Part shown: positions 8,255-16,464 of the stretch, in pieces
Layout of the letters: each line of letters begins with the position of its first letter
Position numbering within the stretch: the stretch's first letter is position 1
From: Dysosmobacter acutus
GTDB lineage: Bacteria > Bacillota > Clostridia > Oscillospirales > Oscillospiraceae
Assembly (NCBI RefSeq): GCF_018919205.1
Contig: NZ_JAHLQN010000001.1
Span: forward strand, 1 to 64,000
Length of the DNA stretch: 64,000 nucleotides
Direction of reading: 5' to 3'
Notes under the pieces: model-generated
Database searches by the model: none
Told to the model about the DNA's origin: nothing
What the model saw: only the letters and a program-made list of their open reading frames with translations
Translations under genes and position numbers: made by a program

Positions 8255-8679
8255 AAAAGAATCTGGACTGTGTGCTTGTACTCATCGGCGTATTGCTGGC
8301 GGGCGCGGGGCTATTGCTGATCAGGTACCTGGACACCCCGCAGCACGCCATGCGCGCACTGCCCTATGTGTGCATTGGAGTGGGCTGCGGCACGTTTGGT
8401 CACGGCATGGGAAACCTGATCTCCCGCCGGGCCCTGAAAAACGCCCCGGAGGCCGCGTGGCAGCTGGAGATCGACCGGAAGGATGAACGCAACATTGCCA
8501 TTGAAACCCGCGCCAAGGCAAAAGCCTATGACAGGATGACCTTCGTGTTTGGGGCGGTGATGCTGTCCTTTGCACTGATGGGGGTGGAGCTCACCGCGGT
8601 GCTGCTCCTTGTCTTTGCCTACCTGCTGGTCCACGGATGGGGGATTTACTACCGCTTCAAATATGAGAAGGAGATGTAG
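8251..8679 (+). CDS. Hypothetical membrane protein co-transcribed with XRE regulator
   Basis: A 142-aa protein with about four membrane segments (near residues 8-26, 35-55, 92-110 and 112-130) and a charged cytoplasmic loop between the pairs. The GTG start overlaps the regulator stop (GTGA), and GAGGAGG sits 9 nt upstream. HTH-plus-small-membrane-protein pairs of this shape are frequent in Firmicutes, but no function is assigned. Confidence 0.75.
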   Translation: MKKNLDCVLVLIGVLLAGAGLLLIRYLDTPQHAMRALPYVCIGVGCGTFGHGMGNLISRRALKNAPEAAWQLEIDRKDERNIAIETRAKAKAYDRMTFVFGAVMLSFALMGVELTAVLLLVFAYLLVHGWGIYYRFKYEKEM

Positions 8680-8686
8680 GTGTTCA

Positions 8687-8718
8687 AAAGCGGAAAGGGG
8701 CGCGCCCCTTTCCGCTTT
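8687..8718. terminator. Bidirectional terminator (perfect palindrome)
   Basis: A 32-bp perfect palindrome (AAAGCGGAAAGGGGCG and its complement) sits between two convergent genes. The innermost bases must form the loop. Confidence 0.8.
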
Positions 8719-8723
8719 CTCCG

Positions 8724-9536
8724 TTATTCTCCCTCCCGCATCAGGTGGACATTCAAATGATTGTAGGTCATGGTGACGCCGGAGTCGTCAAACGCCTTTT
8801 TGACGTTCGCAAGGAGGGCATAATACATGGCCCAGTAGTGCTCCGTCTCCGCCCAGCAGCGCAGGCTGTATTCGATGGAGCTATCGCCGTAGCTCTCGAT
8901 CTGGGCCGACGGCGCGGGCTCCTCCAGTACGTACTCCGTCATGGCGGCGGCCTTCAGCAGGGCTTCACACACCGTCTCCGGCTTATCGTCATAGGACGCG
9001 GTCACTTTGTGCTCAGCCCGCCTCCGGCCCAGCACCGTGTAGTTGGTCAGACGGCTGGCGGAAAGCTCCTTGTTGGGCATCAGCACCCGCCGGCCGTCTA
9101 TGGTGTCTAACTTGGTGTAATTCAGGGTAATTTCCGCCACGGTGCCGGAGACGCCGGAGGCCTCAATGAAATCCCCCAGGTTAAAGGGCTTGTTCACAAG
9201 GATCACCAGCCCGCCCGCCATGTTGGACAGCACATTTTCCGCCGCCAGGGAAAAGGCCAGGGAGGTGACGGACAGCAGCGCCACAAGGGAAGTGGACGGG
9301 ATGTCCAGGGACTCCATTACGATGATGATGGCGACGATCCACAGCACCACCCGCACCGCGCTCAGCACATACTTGCGGATTCGCTCGTCCAGCCGGGTCC
9401 GTTCCAAAAGTTTTTTGGACAGCCTGCTCAACACCCGGATGGCAAGCAGGCAGACAAGGGCTGTGACTATACCGGAAATCAGCCGTCCTATGGAAAGGGA
9501 GCCGATCTGCGTCTCCAAAAGCTTTGTCAGGTCCAT
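8724..9536 (-). CDS. MscS family mechanosensitive ion channel
   Basis: A 270-aa small-conductance mechanosensitive channel that releases osmolytes under hypo-osmotic shock. Membrane segments lie near residues 17-38 and 58-80, with the pore helix around 85-115 (VALLSVTSLAFSLAAEN, then SNMAGGLVIL). The beta domain follows, with the PFNLGDFIE motif near 117 and PNKELSASRLTNY near 155. The C-terminal cytoplasmic alpha/beta domain ends with MTYNHLNVHL, the usual MscS-type finish. AAGGAGATATAGC precedes the ATG. A single gene. Confidence 0.93.
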   Translation of the reverse strand: MDLTKLLETQIGSLSIGRLISGIVTALVCLLAIRVLSRLSKKLLERTRLDERIRKYVLSAVRVVLWIVAIIIVMESLDIPSTSLVALLSVTSLAFSLAAENVLSNMAGGLVILVNKPFNLGDFIEASGVSGTVAEITLNYTKLDTIDGRRVLMPNKELSASRLTNYTVLGRRRAEHKVTASYDDKPETVCEALLKAAAMTEYVLEEPAPSAQIESYGDSSIEYSLRCWAETEHYWAMYYALLANVKKAFDDSGVTMTYNHLNVHLMREGE

Positions 9537-9614
9537 GCTATATCTCCTTCTTTCGGCGGCTGAGTGTATCTTTGCCCAAACGGGGCGGTCAAATCCGCCT
9601 GTCTTTACACATCA

Positions 9615-10469
9615 TCAAAGCTCCCGCTTTTCGATGTCCATGGCCCGGCCGCCCACCCAGACCTCCTGGATCTCCTTTTCCCGGACCTGCACACAGGCCA
9701 GTATCTCTGAGGGCCGGTCCATGGAATAGCCCTGCTCAAAGGCTGTGAGCACCCCTGCTCCGATCCGTCCACGGCGGAAAAGACAGCAGCACAGGGCCCC
9801 TGTGGAGGTGCCGGTGGCCGCCTCCTCCGGAATGCCGTACAGCGGGGCCAGGTTCCGGCAGTGGGCCGCCGCCCGCTCCAGGGTCTCCTCCGTAAAGAGG
9901 TGGTAGCCCACCACGTCATAGTCCCGGCTCAGACGGGACACCTGCTGAAAATCGGGCCGGATGCGCCACAGGACCTCCCTGCTTCGAACCGGCACAAGAA
10001 TGTCCCGCAGCCCGGTGGAGACGATCTCCACGTCCAGCTCCGGGTTCAGCAATTCCTCCGCGCTGCCGCACAGGGACCGGGCGATGGCCTCCCGGTCCGC
10101 CTGGCCGGAAAAGACGGGCTTGGACTGCTCCATCAGCACGGTGCCGTCCTCCCCCAGCCGCACCCGCAGGCATCCCGCCCCGGTCTCCTGAATGTACTCC
10201 CCCGGGTCCAGCCTGCCGGTGGCGCCCAGGACGGAAAAGGTTCCGATGGTGGCGTGGCCGCAAAGCGGCACCTCGCCGGCCGGTGTGAAAAAACGCAGGC
10301 GCAGATCCGCCCGGGCGGAGGGCGACACAAAGGCGGTCTCACTGAATCCCAACAGCTTTGCAATGGACTGCATCTGCTCCTCCGTCAGCCCCGAGGCGTC
10401 AGGCACCACTCCGGCGCCGTTCCCGCCGCCGGAACGCTTTGCAAACGCATTGACTGTGTAAACCTCCAT
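9615..10469 (-). CDS. PhzF family isomerase-like protein
   Basis: A 284-aa PhzF-like protein, normal family length (about 280-300). The two half-domains each carry the expected motifs: FSETAFV with the catalytic Glu near residue 45, FTPAGEVPLCGHATIG near 65-80, and EEAATGTSTGAL near 215-226. The first motif reads GGNGAGVV where GNPAAVV is usual. PhzF proteins isomerise or epimerise small metabolites; the substrate here is unknown. The start at 10469 is supported by GGGGGAAG upstream, so an upstream GTG/ATG reading was not used. A single gene on the minus strand. Confidence 0.88.
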   Translation of the reverse strand: MEVYTVNAFAKRSGGGNGAGVVPDASGLTEEQMQSIAKLLGFSETAFVSPSARADLRLRFFTPAGEVPLCGHATIGTFSVLGATGRLDPGEYIQETGAGCLRVRLGEDGTVLMEQSKPVFSGQADREAIARSLCGSAEELLNPELDVEIVSTGLRDILVPVRSREVLWRIRPDFQQVSRLSRDYDVVGYHLFTEETLERAAAHCRNLAPLYGIPEEAATGTSTGALCCCLFRRGRIGAGVLTAFEQGYSMDRPSEILACVQVREKEIQEVWVGGRAMDIEKREL

Positions 10470-10582
10470 ACTCTTCCCCCGCAAGCGGGCTTTGTTTCAG
10501 GCGCCGATATGCGCCTGTGCCCGCTATGGCCATTTTACCGGCTGCGGCGGGAAAACACAAGCAGATTCGCATTCAGGGCACA

Positions 10583-10615
10583 AAAATGCCTCCGCTTTTT
10601 CAGCGGAGGCATTTT
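10583..10615 (-). terminator. Terminator of trxA operon
   Basis: A 14-bp perfect stem AAAATGCCTCCGCT with a 5-nt loop begins 2 bp after the trxA stop. A T-run follows on the minus strand. Confidence 0.9.
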
Positions 10616-10616
10616 C

Positions 10617-10934
10617 TTACAGGTTCCGATCCACCACGCCGGCAAAGGCGTTCAGAGGCTGCACGCCCACCTTCCGGTCCACTTCCTGCCCGTTTTTGAA
10701 GAAAATGACCGTGGGGATGCTCATGATGCCGTAGCGCTGGGCCAGCTCCGGCTCCGCGTCCACATCCACCTTACCCACCAGGGCCTTGCCTTCATACTGC
10801 TGGGCCAGCTTCTCCACCGTGGGAGCCAGCATGCGGCAGGGGCCGCACCAGGTGGCCCAAAAGTCCACCACTGCAAGGGATTCCTTGGAAATGGCCGCGT
10901 CAAAGGTGGCCGTCGTCAAATGCTTCAATGCCAT
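10617..10934 (-). CDS. trxA: Thioredoxin
   Basis: A 105-aa thioredoxin with the redox-active WCGPC (Cys30 and Cys33) and the cis-Pro motif SIPTV near residue 73. It is a cytoplasmic protein-disulfide reductant. It is the last gene of an arsR-thioredoxin reductase-trxA operon, 27 bp after the reductase, and ends at a strong terminator. Its natural partner is presumably the reductase next door, which looks NADPH-independent. Confidence 0.96.
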   Translation of the reverse strand: MALKHLTTATFDAAISKESLAVVDFWATWCGPCRMLAPTVEKLAQQYEGKALVGKVDVDAEPELAQRYGIMSIPTVIFFKNGQEVDRKVGVQPLNAFAGVVDRNL

Positions 10935-10961
10935 ACGTCTGATCTCCTTTTATTAATAAAT

Positions 10962-11795
10962 TTATTTTGATTCACTTGCCTGTGACTTTGTGATCTTATC
11001 CCAGTAGGCGGCGGCGCTCTGACCGGCCACCAACCCCTGCCCCACAGCCCTTGCCAGCTGCAGAGGAAGGCCTGTGCAGTCTCCCGCCGCATAGAGGCCC
11101 GGCAGATTGGTGGCCATGGCCTCATCCACGGTGACAAAGCCGCCCGCCGTCTCAAGGCCCGGAATCAGGTCCGCTGGCGCCACCGTGGGCCGCAGGATGA
11201 ACACACCGTCCACCGCATACTCCGTGCCGTCCACGCGGATGGACTCCACCTTATGTTCTCCCTGGAGCTCACACTGACGGGGCCTTTGGAAAAACAGCGT
11301 ATCCACGCCGATGCCGCGCAGGTGCTCCGCCTCCTGCTCCGCGTCCGCGGTAAATCCCAGCACGGCGGCCCGTTTTCCCCGGTACAGCATCCCGTCACAG
11401 GTGGCGCAGTAGCTGACGCCGGCGCCCACAAACCGTTCTTCCCCTTCAAACTTCCGGCCCCGGGCCACGCCTGCCGCCAGAACCACCGCGCCGGCCTCAA
11501 TGATATCGGTTCCCACTCCCAGGTACCACCGCTCCGTATCGGTTCCCACATTGAGGACCTTGCCCCGGATCAGCTGGGCGCCGGAGCGCTCCGCATGGGC
11601 GGTGAACTCCTCTATCAGCTCCCGGCCGCTCTTTTCCGGCAGGCCCAGGTAATTGTCCACCCTTGGCGCCTTCCAAAGCGGGTTCTCCTCCGGATTGTTT
11701 CCCACCACAGCCACGCTTTTGCCACGCAGCCGGGCGTTGACAGCCGCGGAAAGGCCCGCCGGTCCCGCGCCGATGACCGCCACTTCATAAAACAT
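10962..11795 (-). CDS. Thioredoxin reductase-like flavoprotein lacking NADPH motifs (FFTR-like)
   Basis: A 277-aa FAD protein of the thioredoxin reductase fold. The FAD site GAGPAGLSAA (9-18) and AAGDCTG near 240 are intact, and the redox pair is in YCATC (Cys130, Cys133). The second dinucleotide-binding site is not: where NADPH-dependent enzymes have GxGxxA and HRRxxxR, this reads GFTADA (147-152) and FFQRPRQ (168-174). Loss of both motifs is characteristic of the ferredoxin-dependent flavin thioredoxin reductases described in clostridia. The protein is also shorter than typical TrxB (about 310 aa). GAGGAGG precedes the ATG, and the gene overlaps arsR by 11 bp. Confidence 0.85.
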   Translation of the reverse strand: MFYEVAVIGAGPAGLSAAVNARLRGKSVAVVGNNPEENPLWKAPRVDNYLGLPEKSGRELIEEFTAHAERSGAQLIRGKVLNVGTDTERWYLGVGTDIIEAGAVVLAAGVARGRKFEGEERFVGAGVSYCATCDGMLYRGKRAAVLGFTADAEQEAEHLRGIGVDTLFFQRPRQCELQGEHKVESIRVDGTEYAVDGVFILRPTVAPADLIPGLETAGGFVTVDEAMATNLPGLYAAGDCTGLPLQLARAVGQGLVAGQSAAAYWDKITKSQASESK

Positions 11796-12078
11796 AGTTT
11801 GACGCCTCCTCTTCAAACAGCGCCGCCACCACACCCGCCACCACAGGCGACGACACGCTGTAGTATACCTCGTTGCCCGTCCTCTGGGCGGTTACGGCCC
11901 CTGCCATGCGCAGCTTCTGCAAATGCTGGGAGATGCAGGACTGGGACATGCCCGTCTTCTCCTCCATACAGCTGACGTTGTGGCACCCGGTTTTCAGCAG
12001 ACCGTGGACGATGCGGAGCCGGACGGGATGACTCAGCGCCTTCAGCAGTTCCGAGCGCTTTTTGTACTCTGATTCCAT
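11785..12078 (-). CDS. ArsR family transcriptional regulator with cysteines
   Basis: A 97-aa winged-helix repressor (RLRIVHGLL, then GMSQSCISQHLQKLR as the recognition helix). Three cysteines (about Cys32, Cys37, Cys48) lie in or beside the recognition region, in the position where ArsR/SmtB metal or thiol sensors carry ligands. Because it heads the thioredoxin reductase/thioredoxin operon, a thiol-, persulfide- or metal-responsive switch is plausible but inferred. AAAGAGGAG precedes the ATG. A perfect inverted repeat in its promoter is the likely operator. Confidence 0.9.
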   Translation of the reverse strand: MESEYKKRSELLKALSHPVRLRIVHGLLKTGCHNVSCMEEKTGMSQSCISQHLQKLRMAGAVTAQRTGNEVYYSVSSPVVAGVVAALFEEEASNYVL

Positions 12079-12211
12079 GCTTCACCGCTCCTCTTTATTG
12101 ATTGGCCAGCGCAAAGATTGCCGCTGAGGCGGCTGCAATCTGCGGCCCAGCCGCCGCGGCCCATCTGCCATAAAAATAGCGTTCTCACGGCCGTCGTTTT
12201 TATTCAAAATC

Positions 12212-12248
12212 TATGATATTAAAATATCATAATATTCTAATATGTAAA
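12212..12248 (-). promoter_or_regulatory. arsR-trx operon promoter with 9-2-9 inverted-repeat operator
   Basis: On the minus strand TTTACA (12248-12243), a 16-bp spacer and TATTTT (12226-12221) overlap the 20-bp inverted repeat TATGATATT-AA-AATATCATA (12212-12231). A repressor bound there would cover the -10 element. Confidence 0.68.
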
Positions 12249-12287
12249 GATGCATTTGCAACAACGCCACTTTTTTTCGCCTTGCGT

Positions 12288-12315
12288 TTGACAGACGAGT
12301 TTGCTATAGTATAGA
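12288..12315 (+). promoter_or_regulatory. rpe promoter
   Basis: TTGACA (12288-12293), a 16-bp spacer and TATAGA (12310-12315) lie about 210 bp before rpe, implying a long leader. Confidence 0.62.
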
Positions 12316-12319
12316 CAAT

Positions 12320-12525
12320 TGCACTGGAAGCCGGCAGGTTTCCCTGCCGGCTCCCTATCTGAAAAAGCGGCTGCGGCCGACCGGGGGTCTGACAAGGCGC
12401 GGGCTGAGGCATCAGGCGGCGCGCCGCTTAGTGTATCCTATGCGCCGGATGGCGCCGGGGCCACGGCCGCCAACAGCCGGTCCTCTTGCTTTGCTCTCAT
12501 TTATCAGGAAATGTGGTGTATTGTT
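12320..12525 (+). other. Long GC-rich leader upstream of rpe
   Basis: About 200 nt between promoter and rpe carry no convincing ORF. Near the 5' end is a strong hairpin GCCGGCAGG-TTT-CCTGCCGGC (about 12329-12351), followed by more GC-rich self-complementary sequence. No known riboswitch class was recognised. Confidence 0.4.
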
Positions 12526-13173
12526 ATGGTGAAAATTGCTCCTTCCATCCTCTCCGCCGACTTTGCAAATTTGGAGCGGGAGATCCGCCGGATCGAAACC
12601 GCCGATTACGTCCATGTGGACGTGATGGACGGTCTCTTTGTCCCCAACATCTCCATCGGCATCCCGGTGGTCCAGTGTATCCGCCCGGTCACCGACCTGC
12701 CCTTAGACGTCCATTTGATGATTGTGGAGCCCATCCGCTATGCGGAGCGCTTTTGCGACGCGGGCGCCGACCTGGTGACGGTGCATGTGGAGTCCGACTC
12801 CACGGAGAACCTCCTCAGCGCCATTGCGAAAATCCACGCCAAGGGCAAGCGCTCAGGCGTGGTGCTCAAGCCCGGGACCCCCGCGGAGGCCGTGCTTCCC
12901 TTTTTGAAGGAAGTGGAACTCATTTTGGTGATGACGGTGGAGCCCGGCTTTGGCGGGCAGAGCTTCATGGCCGACCAGATGGATAAGGTCCGCGCCATCC
13001 GGCAGCTGATCGACCGCCACAATCCCGGCTGCGAGCTGGAGGTGGACGGCGGCGTGGGCGTGGACACCTGCCGCGCCTGCATCGAGGCCGGAGCCAACGT
13101 ATTGGTGGCCGGCAGCGCCGTGTACAGGGCGGAGAACATCCCCGGGCGCATCCGCGCGCTGCGGGGTGAATGA
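12526..13173 (+). CDS. rpe: Ribulose-phosphate 3-epimerase
   Basis: A 215-aa TIM-barrel enzyme that interconverts ribulose-5-phosphate and xylulose-5-phosphate in the pentose phosphate pathway. Signature segments are present: the SADF start, HVDVMDGLFVPN near residue 32 (metal-binding His and Asp), DVHLMI near 65 and VEPGFGGQ near 140. EVDGG near 175 contributes the second catalytic Asp. The start at MVKIAPSIL matches family length. The ribosome binding site is weak (AGGAA about 15 nt upstream). The following gene starts 16 bp downstream. Confidence 0.94.
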   Translation: MVKIAPSILSADFANLEREIRRIETADYVHVDVMDGLFVPNISIGIPVVQCIRPVTDLPLDVHLMIVEPIRYAERFCDAGADLVTVHVESDSTENLLSAIAKIHAKGKRSGVVLKPGTPAEAVLPFLKEVELILVMTVEPGFGGQSFMADQMDKVRAIRQLIDRHNPGCELEVDGGVGVDTCRACIEAGANVLVAGSAVYRAENIPGRIRALRGE

Positions 13174-13189
13174 GGGATTGGAGGGTATG

Positions 13190-14155
13190 ATGAAAGGCTT
13201 ACAGCAGCTTCCCCGCGTCCCTCTTGGCGTCTACCCCACCCCCTTTTATAAGCTGGAAACCGTCAGCCGCAGGGAAGGGGTCAACCTCTGGATCAAGCGG
13301 GACGACCTGTGCGGCGTGGCGCTGGGTGGAAACAAGGTGCGCAAGTTGGAATTCCTTCTGGCGGACGCCAGGGCCCGGGGCTGCGACGTGGTTTTTACCG
13401 CCGGAGGCGCCCAGTCCAACCACGCCATGCTGACCGCCGCCTGCGCCGCCCGGCTGAACATGCAGGCCATACTGGTGCTGAAAAAGCGGGGTGTCAGCGG
13501 CCATGTGGGCAACCTTGTGTTAGACGACCTCTTCGGCGCACAGGTCCACTTTGTGGATACGGACAGCTATGACGACGTGTACGCTGAGACCGCCCGCATG
13601 GCCTCGGAGTTGGAGGCCCAGGGCCACAAATGCTATGAGATTCCCGTGGGCGGGTCCACGCCCCTGGGTTCTTTGGGATACGCCCAGTGCGTGCGGGAGA
13701 TGGCGGAACAGTCCGCGGCAGCCAGCGTCCGGCTGGACCACATCGTCAGCGCCACCGGCTCCGGCGGCACCACCGCCGGACTGCTCTTAGGCAGCGCCCT
13801 CTATTTAAACGGCACGCCGGTATTGGGCGTGGGCGTGGACAGCGATCCCTTTGAGGAGATCGTTCCCCGGCTTGCCCGGGATGCGGCGGCGCTCCTGGAC
13901 GAAAGGCCCAGCATAGGTCCTTTTTCCATGCGCTATCACTACGGCGCCGGATACGCTGTCCCCAACCCGGAGGATACGCCGGCCATTTTGGACCTGGCCC
14001 GGTCCGAGGGAATCTTGCTGGACCCGGTCTACACGGGCAAGGCCTATGCCGGCATGCTGCGGCTGCTGCACGAGGGGTTTTTCGGCGGCGTGGAGAACAT
14101 CGTCTTCGTCCACACCGGCGGCGCGGCGGCCCTGTTCGCCATGGACCTCGGCTAA
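13190..14155 (+). CDS. D-cysteine desulfhydrase/ACC deaminase family PLP enzyme
   Basis: A 321-aa fold-type II PLP enzyme. GGNKVRKLEFLL contains the probable Schiff-base lysine (about Lys49), and QSNHAMLTAA follows near residue 78, both typical of DcyD and ACC deaminase. ATGSGGTTAG near 195 is the phosphate-binding loop. Family reactions are D-cysteine to pyruvate, ammonia and sulfide, or ACC to 2-oxobutyrate; D-cysteine or another D-amino acid is more likely here. GGAGGG at 13180 best fits ATG 13190, with ATG 13187 and GTG 13166 as alternatives. Probably co-transcribed with rpe. Confidence 0.85.
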   Translation: MKGLQQLPRVPLGVYPTPFYKLETVSRREGVNLWIKRDDLCGVALGGNKVRKLEFLLADARARGCDVVFTAGGAQSNHAMLTAACAARLNMQAILVLKKRGVSGHVGNLVLDDLFGAQVHFVDTDSYDDVYAETARMASELEAQGHKCYEIPVGGSTPLGSLGYAQCVREMAEQSAAASVRLDHIVSATGSGGTTAGLLLGSALYLNGTPVLGVGVDSDPFEEIVPRLARDAAALLDERPSIGPFSMRYHYGAGYAVPNPEDTPAILDLARSEGILLDPVYTGKAYAGMLRLLHEGFFGGVENIVFVHTGGAAALFAMDLG

Positions 14156-14178
14156 TCTGAAAAAGGAGCGATTCGCCC

Positions 14179-14778
14179 ATGGAATATCTACCCGCACCCC
14201 TTGAAAAGTTGGTGGAGCAGTTTGCCCGGCTGCCGGGGATCGGCGGCAAATCCGCCCAGCGCCTGGCCTTTTTTATCCTGAGCCTGCCCCAGTCGGAGGC
14301 CCAGGCCTTTGCCGACGCCATTGTGGACGCCAAGAAAAGCGTGACGCTCTGCCCGGAGTGCTGCAACTTCACCGCCGGGGGTCTTTGTCCCATCTGCTCC
14401 TCGCCCAAGAGGGACGGCTCCCTCATCTGCGTGGTGGCGGACCCCCGGGACGTGGCCGCCATAGAGCGCTCCCGGGAGTTCAACGGCCACTACCATGTGC
14501 TCCACGGCGTCATCTCCCCCATGAACCACGTGGGGCCCGACGACCTGCAGATCAAGGCCCTGGTGGACCGCGTCGCCCGGGGCGGCGTGCAGGAGGTCAT
14601 TATGGCCACCAATCCCGACACGGAGGGCGAGACCACGGCCATGTATGTGGCCCGGCTGCTCAAGCCCTTTGACGTGCGGGTCACCCGCCTGGCCTACGGC
14701 ATCCCCGTGGGCGGGCACCTGGAGTTTGCCGACGACGCCACGCTGATGCGGGCCCTGGAGGGACGGCAGGATATCTGA
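14179..14778 (+). CDS. recR: Recombination protein RecR
   Basis: A 199-aa DNA repair protein that acts with RecF/RecO in loading RecA at gaps. It shows the N-terminal helix-hairpin-helix (LPGIGGKSAQRLAF, residues 18-31), a four-Cys zinc finger (CPEC and CPIC, about 56-72), and a Toprim domain with the VVADPRD, TNPDTEGE and YGIPVGG motifs. Length is exactly that of the family. AAAAGGAG precedes the ATG, and a perfect palindromic terminator follows. Confidence 0.97.
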   Translation: MEYLPAPLEKLVEQFARLPGIGGKSAQRLAFFILSLPQSEAQAFADAIVDAKKSVTLCPECCNFTAGGLCPICSSPKRDGSLICVVADPRDVAAIERSREFNGHYHVLHGVISPMNHVGPDDLQIKALVDRVARGGVQEVIMATNPDTEGETTAMYVARLLKPFDVRVTRLAYGIPVGGHLEFADDATLMRALEGRQDI

Positions 14779-14830
14779 GGCCCTGATACGAACGGAGGCG
14801 GTCGAATTTTCCGCCTTCGGACTTCAAATG

Positions 14831-14872
14831 AAAAAGGCGAGTGAAAAGCAGCTGCTTTTCACTCGCCTTTTT
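14831..14872. terminator. Bidirectional terminator, 21-bp perfect palindrome
   Basis: AAAAAGGCGAGTGAAAAGCAG is followed immediately by its exact complement, giving T-runs on both strands between convergent recR and the desulfoferrodoxin gene. Confidence 0.9.
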
Positions 14873-14903
14873 ACCAATGGCTGACTGACGGACCCTTTTC
14901 GCC

Positions 14904-15278
14904 TCAGGCCTCCGTCTTCCACAGGCCATGGAGGTTGCAGTACTCATAGGCGGCCACCACGCTGTCTCCCTCGGTGAGGGCAAACCTGGCCTCCGGCTTC
15001 ACGCCGGGCTTCAGCTCCTTGCGCTGGCTGCCCTCTTTTGTCTCAAGGACAATGAACTCGATGTGGTGCTCCTCCAGCATGGGGTGCTCCACGGAGCCCA
15101 CCTTCACCGTGACCGCAGCGCCGTTGACCTCGATGTCCGGCAGGTGCTTCTCCACCGCCGCCTCCACAGAACCGGGCACCAGCTCCTGCATCTTCTCGCC
15201 GCAGCAGACCACGGGGACGCCGGCGGAGTGCTCATAGGTAATGATATTGCCGCAATGGGCGCAGACATAAAACTTCAT
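14904..15278 (-). CDS. dfx: Desulfoferrodoxin (2Fe superoxide reductase)
   Basis: A 124-aa two-domain superoxide reductase. The N-terminal desulforedoxin domain has Cys6, Cys9 and the adjacent pair Cys25-Cys26 forming the FeS4 centre. The C-terminal domain supplies the catalytic iron: His45 after Glu-Lys, His65, His71/72, and CNLH (Cys114, His117). It reduces superoxide to peroxide without making oxygen, using rubredoxin, so it complements the rubrerythrin found elsewhere in this window. AAGGAGAATGACC precedes the ATG. A single gene. Confidence 0.95.
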   Translation of the reverse strand: MKFYVCAHCGNIITYEHSAGVPVVCCGEKMQELVPGSVEAAVEKHLPDIEVNGAAVTVKVGSVEHPMLEEHHIEFIVLETKEGSQRKELKPGVKPEARFALTEGDSVVAAYEYCNLHGLWKTEA

Positions 15279-15372
15279 AGGTCATTCTCCTTCTTTCATT
15301 TTGAATGCACGGGTTATTATCTGTTTTTAGTATACCACAAATCTCCAATATTACTGATGGTTTTTGCAACAC

Positions 15373-16464
15373 TTATGTAAGTTCCTGATAATATACCACC
15401 AGCAGGTCCACCACCGTGCCGTAGCTTTTGACGCCCGCCGCCTCTCCATAGCTTTTGAGAAAGCTGTCGTATACCTTCTGGCTGGCCCGGGAGGCCGGTC
15501 CTTCAAAGCCGGCCCAGTAGCTGTTGTTGAACGACAGGTCCGCCCGCGCCCCATCCGGCAATGTCTCCCACACGGAGCGCCACAGTGTCTCGTCCGCCCG
15601 GTACAGGGCGTTGCCCAGGTGGATATACCCCAAAAGCCATCCGGAATAGGCGTAGACATCGCTGCCGCAGGTGGTGGAGGCCAGCACGGCCAGGAAATTG
15701 CACTCCTGCTCCGAGGCAATCCCCCGTTGGTGGGCCAGTTCATGGGCAATTGTGGAGGGCAGCAGACAGGCGGGGCTGTCCACATTCAGATTGGATTCGC
15801 CGGTGTAAGGGCAGAACACCCCCGTAAAGTCCATGGCGCTCATGACTTTCGAAAATGCCATCCGCTTGGGCACCTGATCCGGGAACTTCAGGAAGGGGAA
15901 CTGCTGCTCCACCGCATCATAGACCGAGGTGCTGCCTGCAAAGATGGCGTCCCGGGGCACAGCAAACACTCCGTTTTCGTCGCGCTCCACCAAATCCGAG
16001 GTGTCGATCAGGCGATCGGCAAAATACCGCGTTACATGATACAAGTCCTCTATGGCAACAGGCTGTTCCCGGATGCCGGACCTGTCCTGAAAGCTGTCGG
16101 TATAATAGTTTACGCCCCAGAGGAGGCAGCAGACGGCGTAGATGGTCAGCCCCGTGCACAGCGCCCCTATAAAGCCGCCATACACGGCGCGGCGGCGGGG
16201 CCGTGTCCGGACAATGGCCCGGCCCCAGAGGATCAGGTAGATCACAGCGAAAAGAATCAGCACGATCACCAGCAGCTCCATGCCGGAAAAAGGGACCAGT
16301 CCCCACATGCGGCCCAGGGCATATTTCACCGGGGCGGTGACATGCTCGGCTATCGCGTTCATCAGCGCCCGGTTTTCCCGGCACACGGCAAAGGCCAGAA
16401 AAAATGCCGCCAGGGAAAGCAGCCATACGTGGAGCCTGTGGTGCCGCAGGAAAAATGAGCGCAT
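15373..16464 (-). CDS. DUF3810 family membrane protein with HExxH motif
   Basis: A 363-aa protein with three N-terminal membrane segments (near residues 12-32, 60-85 and 102-125) and a large outside domain. The domain contains IAHELAHQRGIASEQE, a gluzincin-like HExxH followed by a downstream Glu, so a zinc metallopeptidase activity is plausible; DUF3810 members share this. Physiological role unknown. The start at 16464 is chosen because AAAGAGGG lies upstream and the preceding residues of the open frame are Arg/Lys-rich non-protein-like sequence. Confidence 0.85.
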   Translation of the reverse strand: MRSFFLRHHRLHVWLLSLAAFFLAFAVCRENRALMNAIAEHVTAPVKYALGRMWGLVPFSGMELLVIVLILFAVIYLILWGRAIVRTRPRRRAVYGGFIGALCTGLTIYAVCCLLWGVNYYTDSFQDRSGIREQPVAIEDLYHVTRYFADRLIDTSDLVERDENGVFAVPRDAIFAGSTSVYDAVEQQFPFLKFPDQVPKRMAFSKVMSAMDFTGVFCPYTGESNLNVDSPACLLPSTIAHELAHQRGIASEQECNFLAVLASTTCGSDVYAYSGWLLGYIHLGNALYRADETLWRSVWETLPDGARADLSFNNSYWAGFEGPASRASQKVYDSFLKSYGEAAGVKSYGTVVDLLVVYYQELT

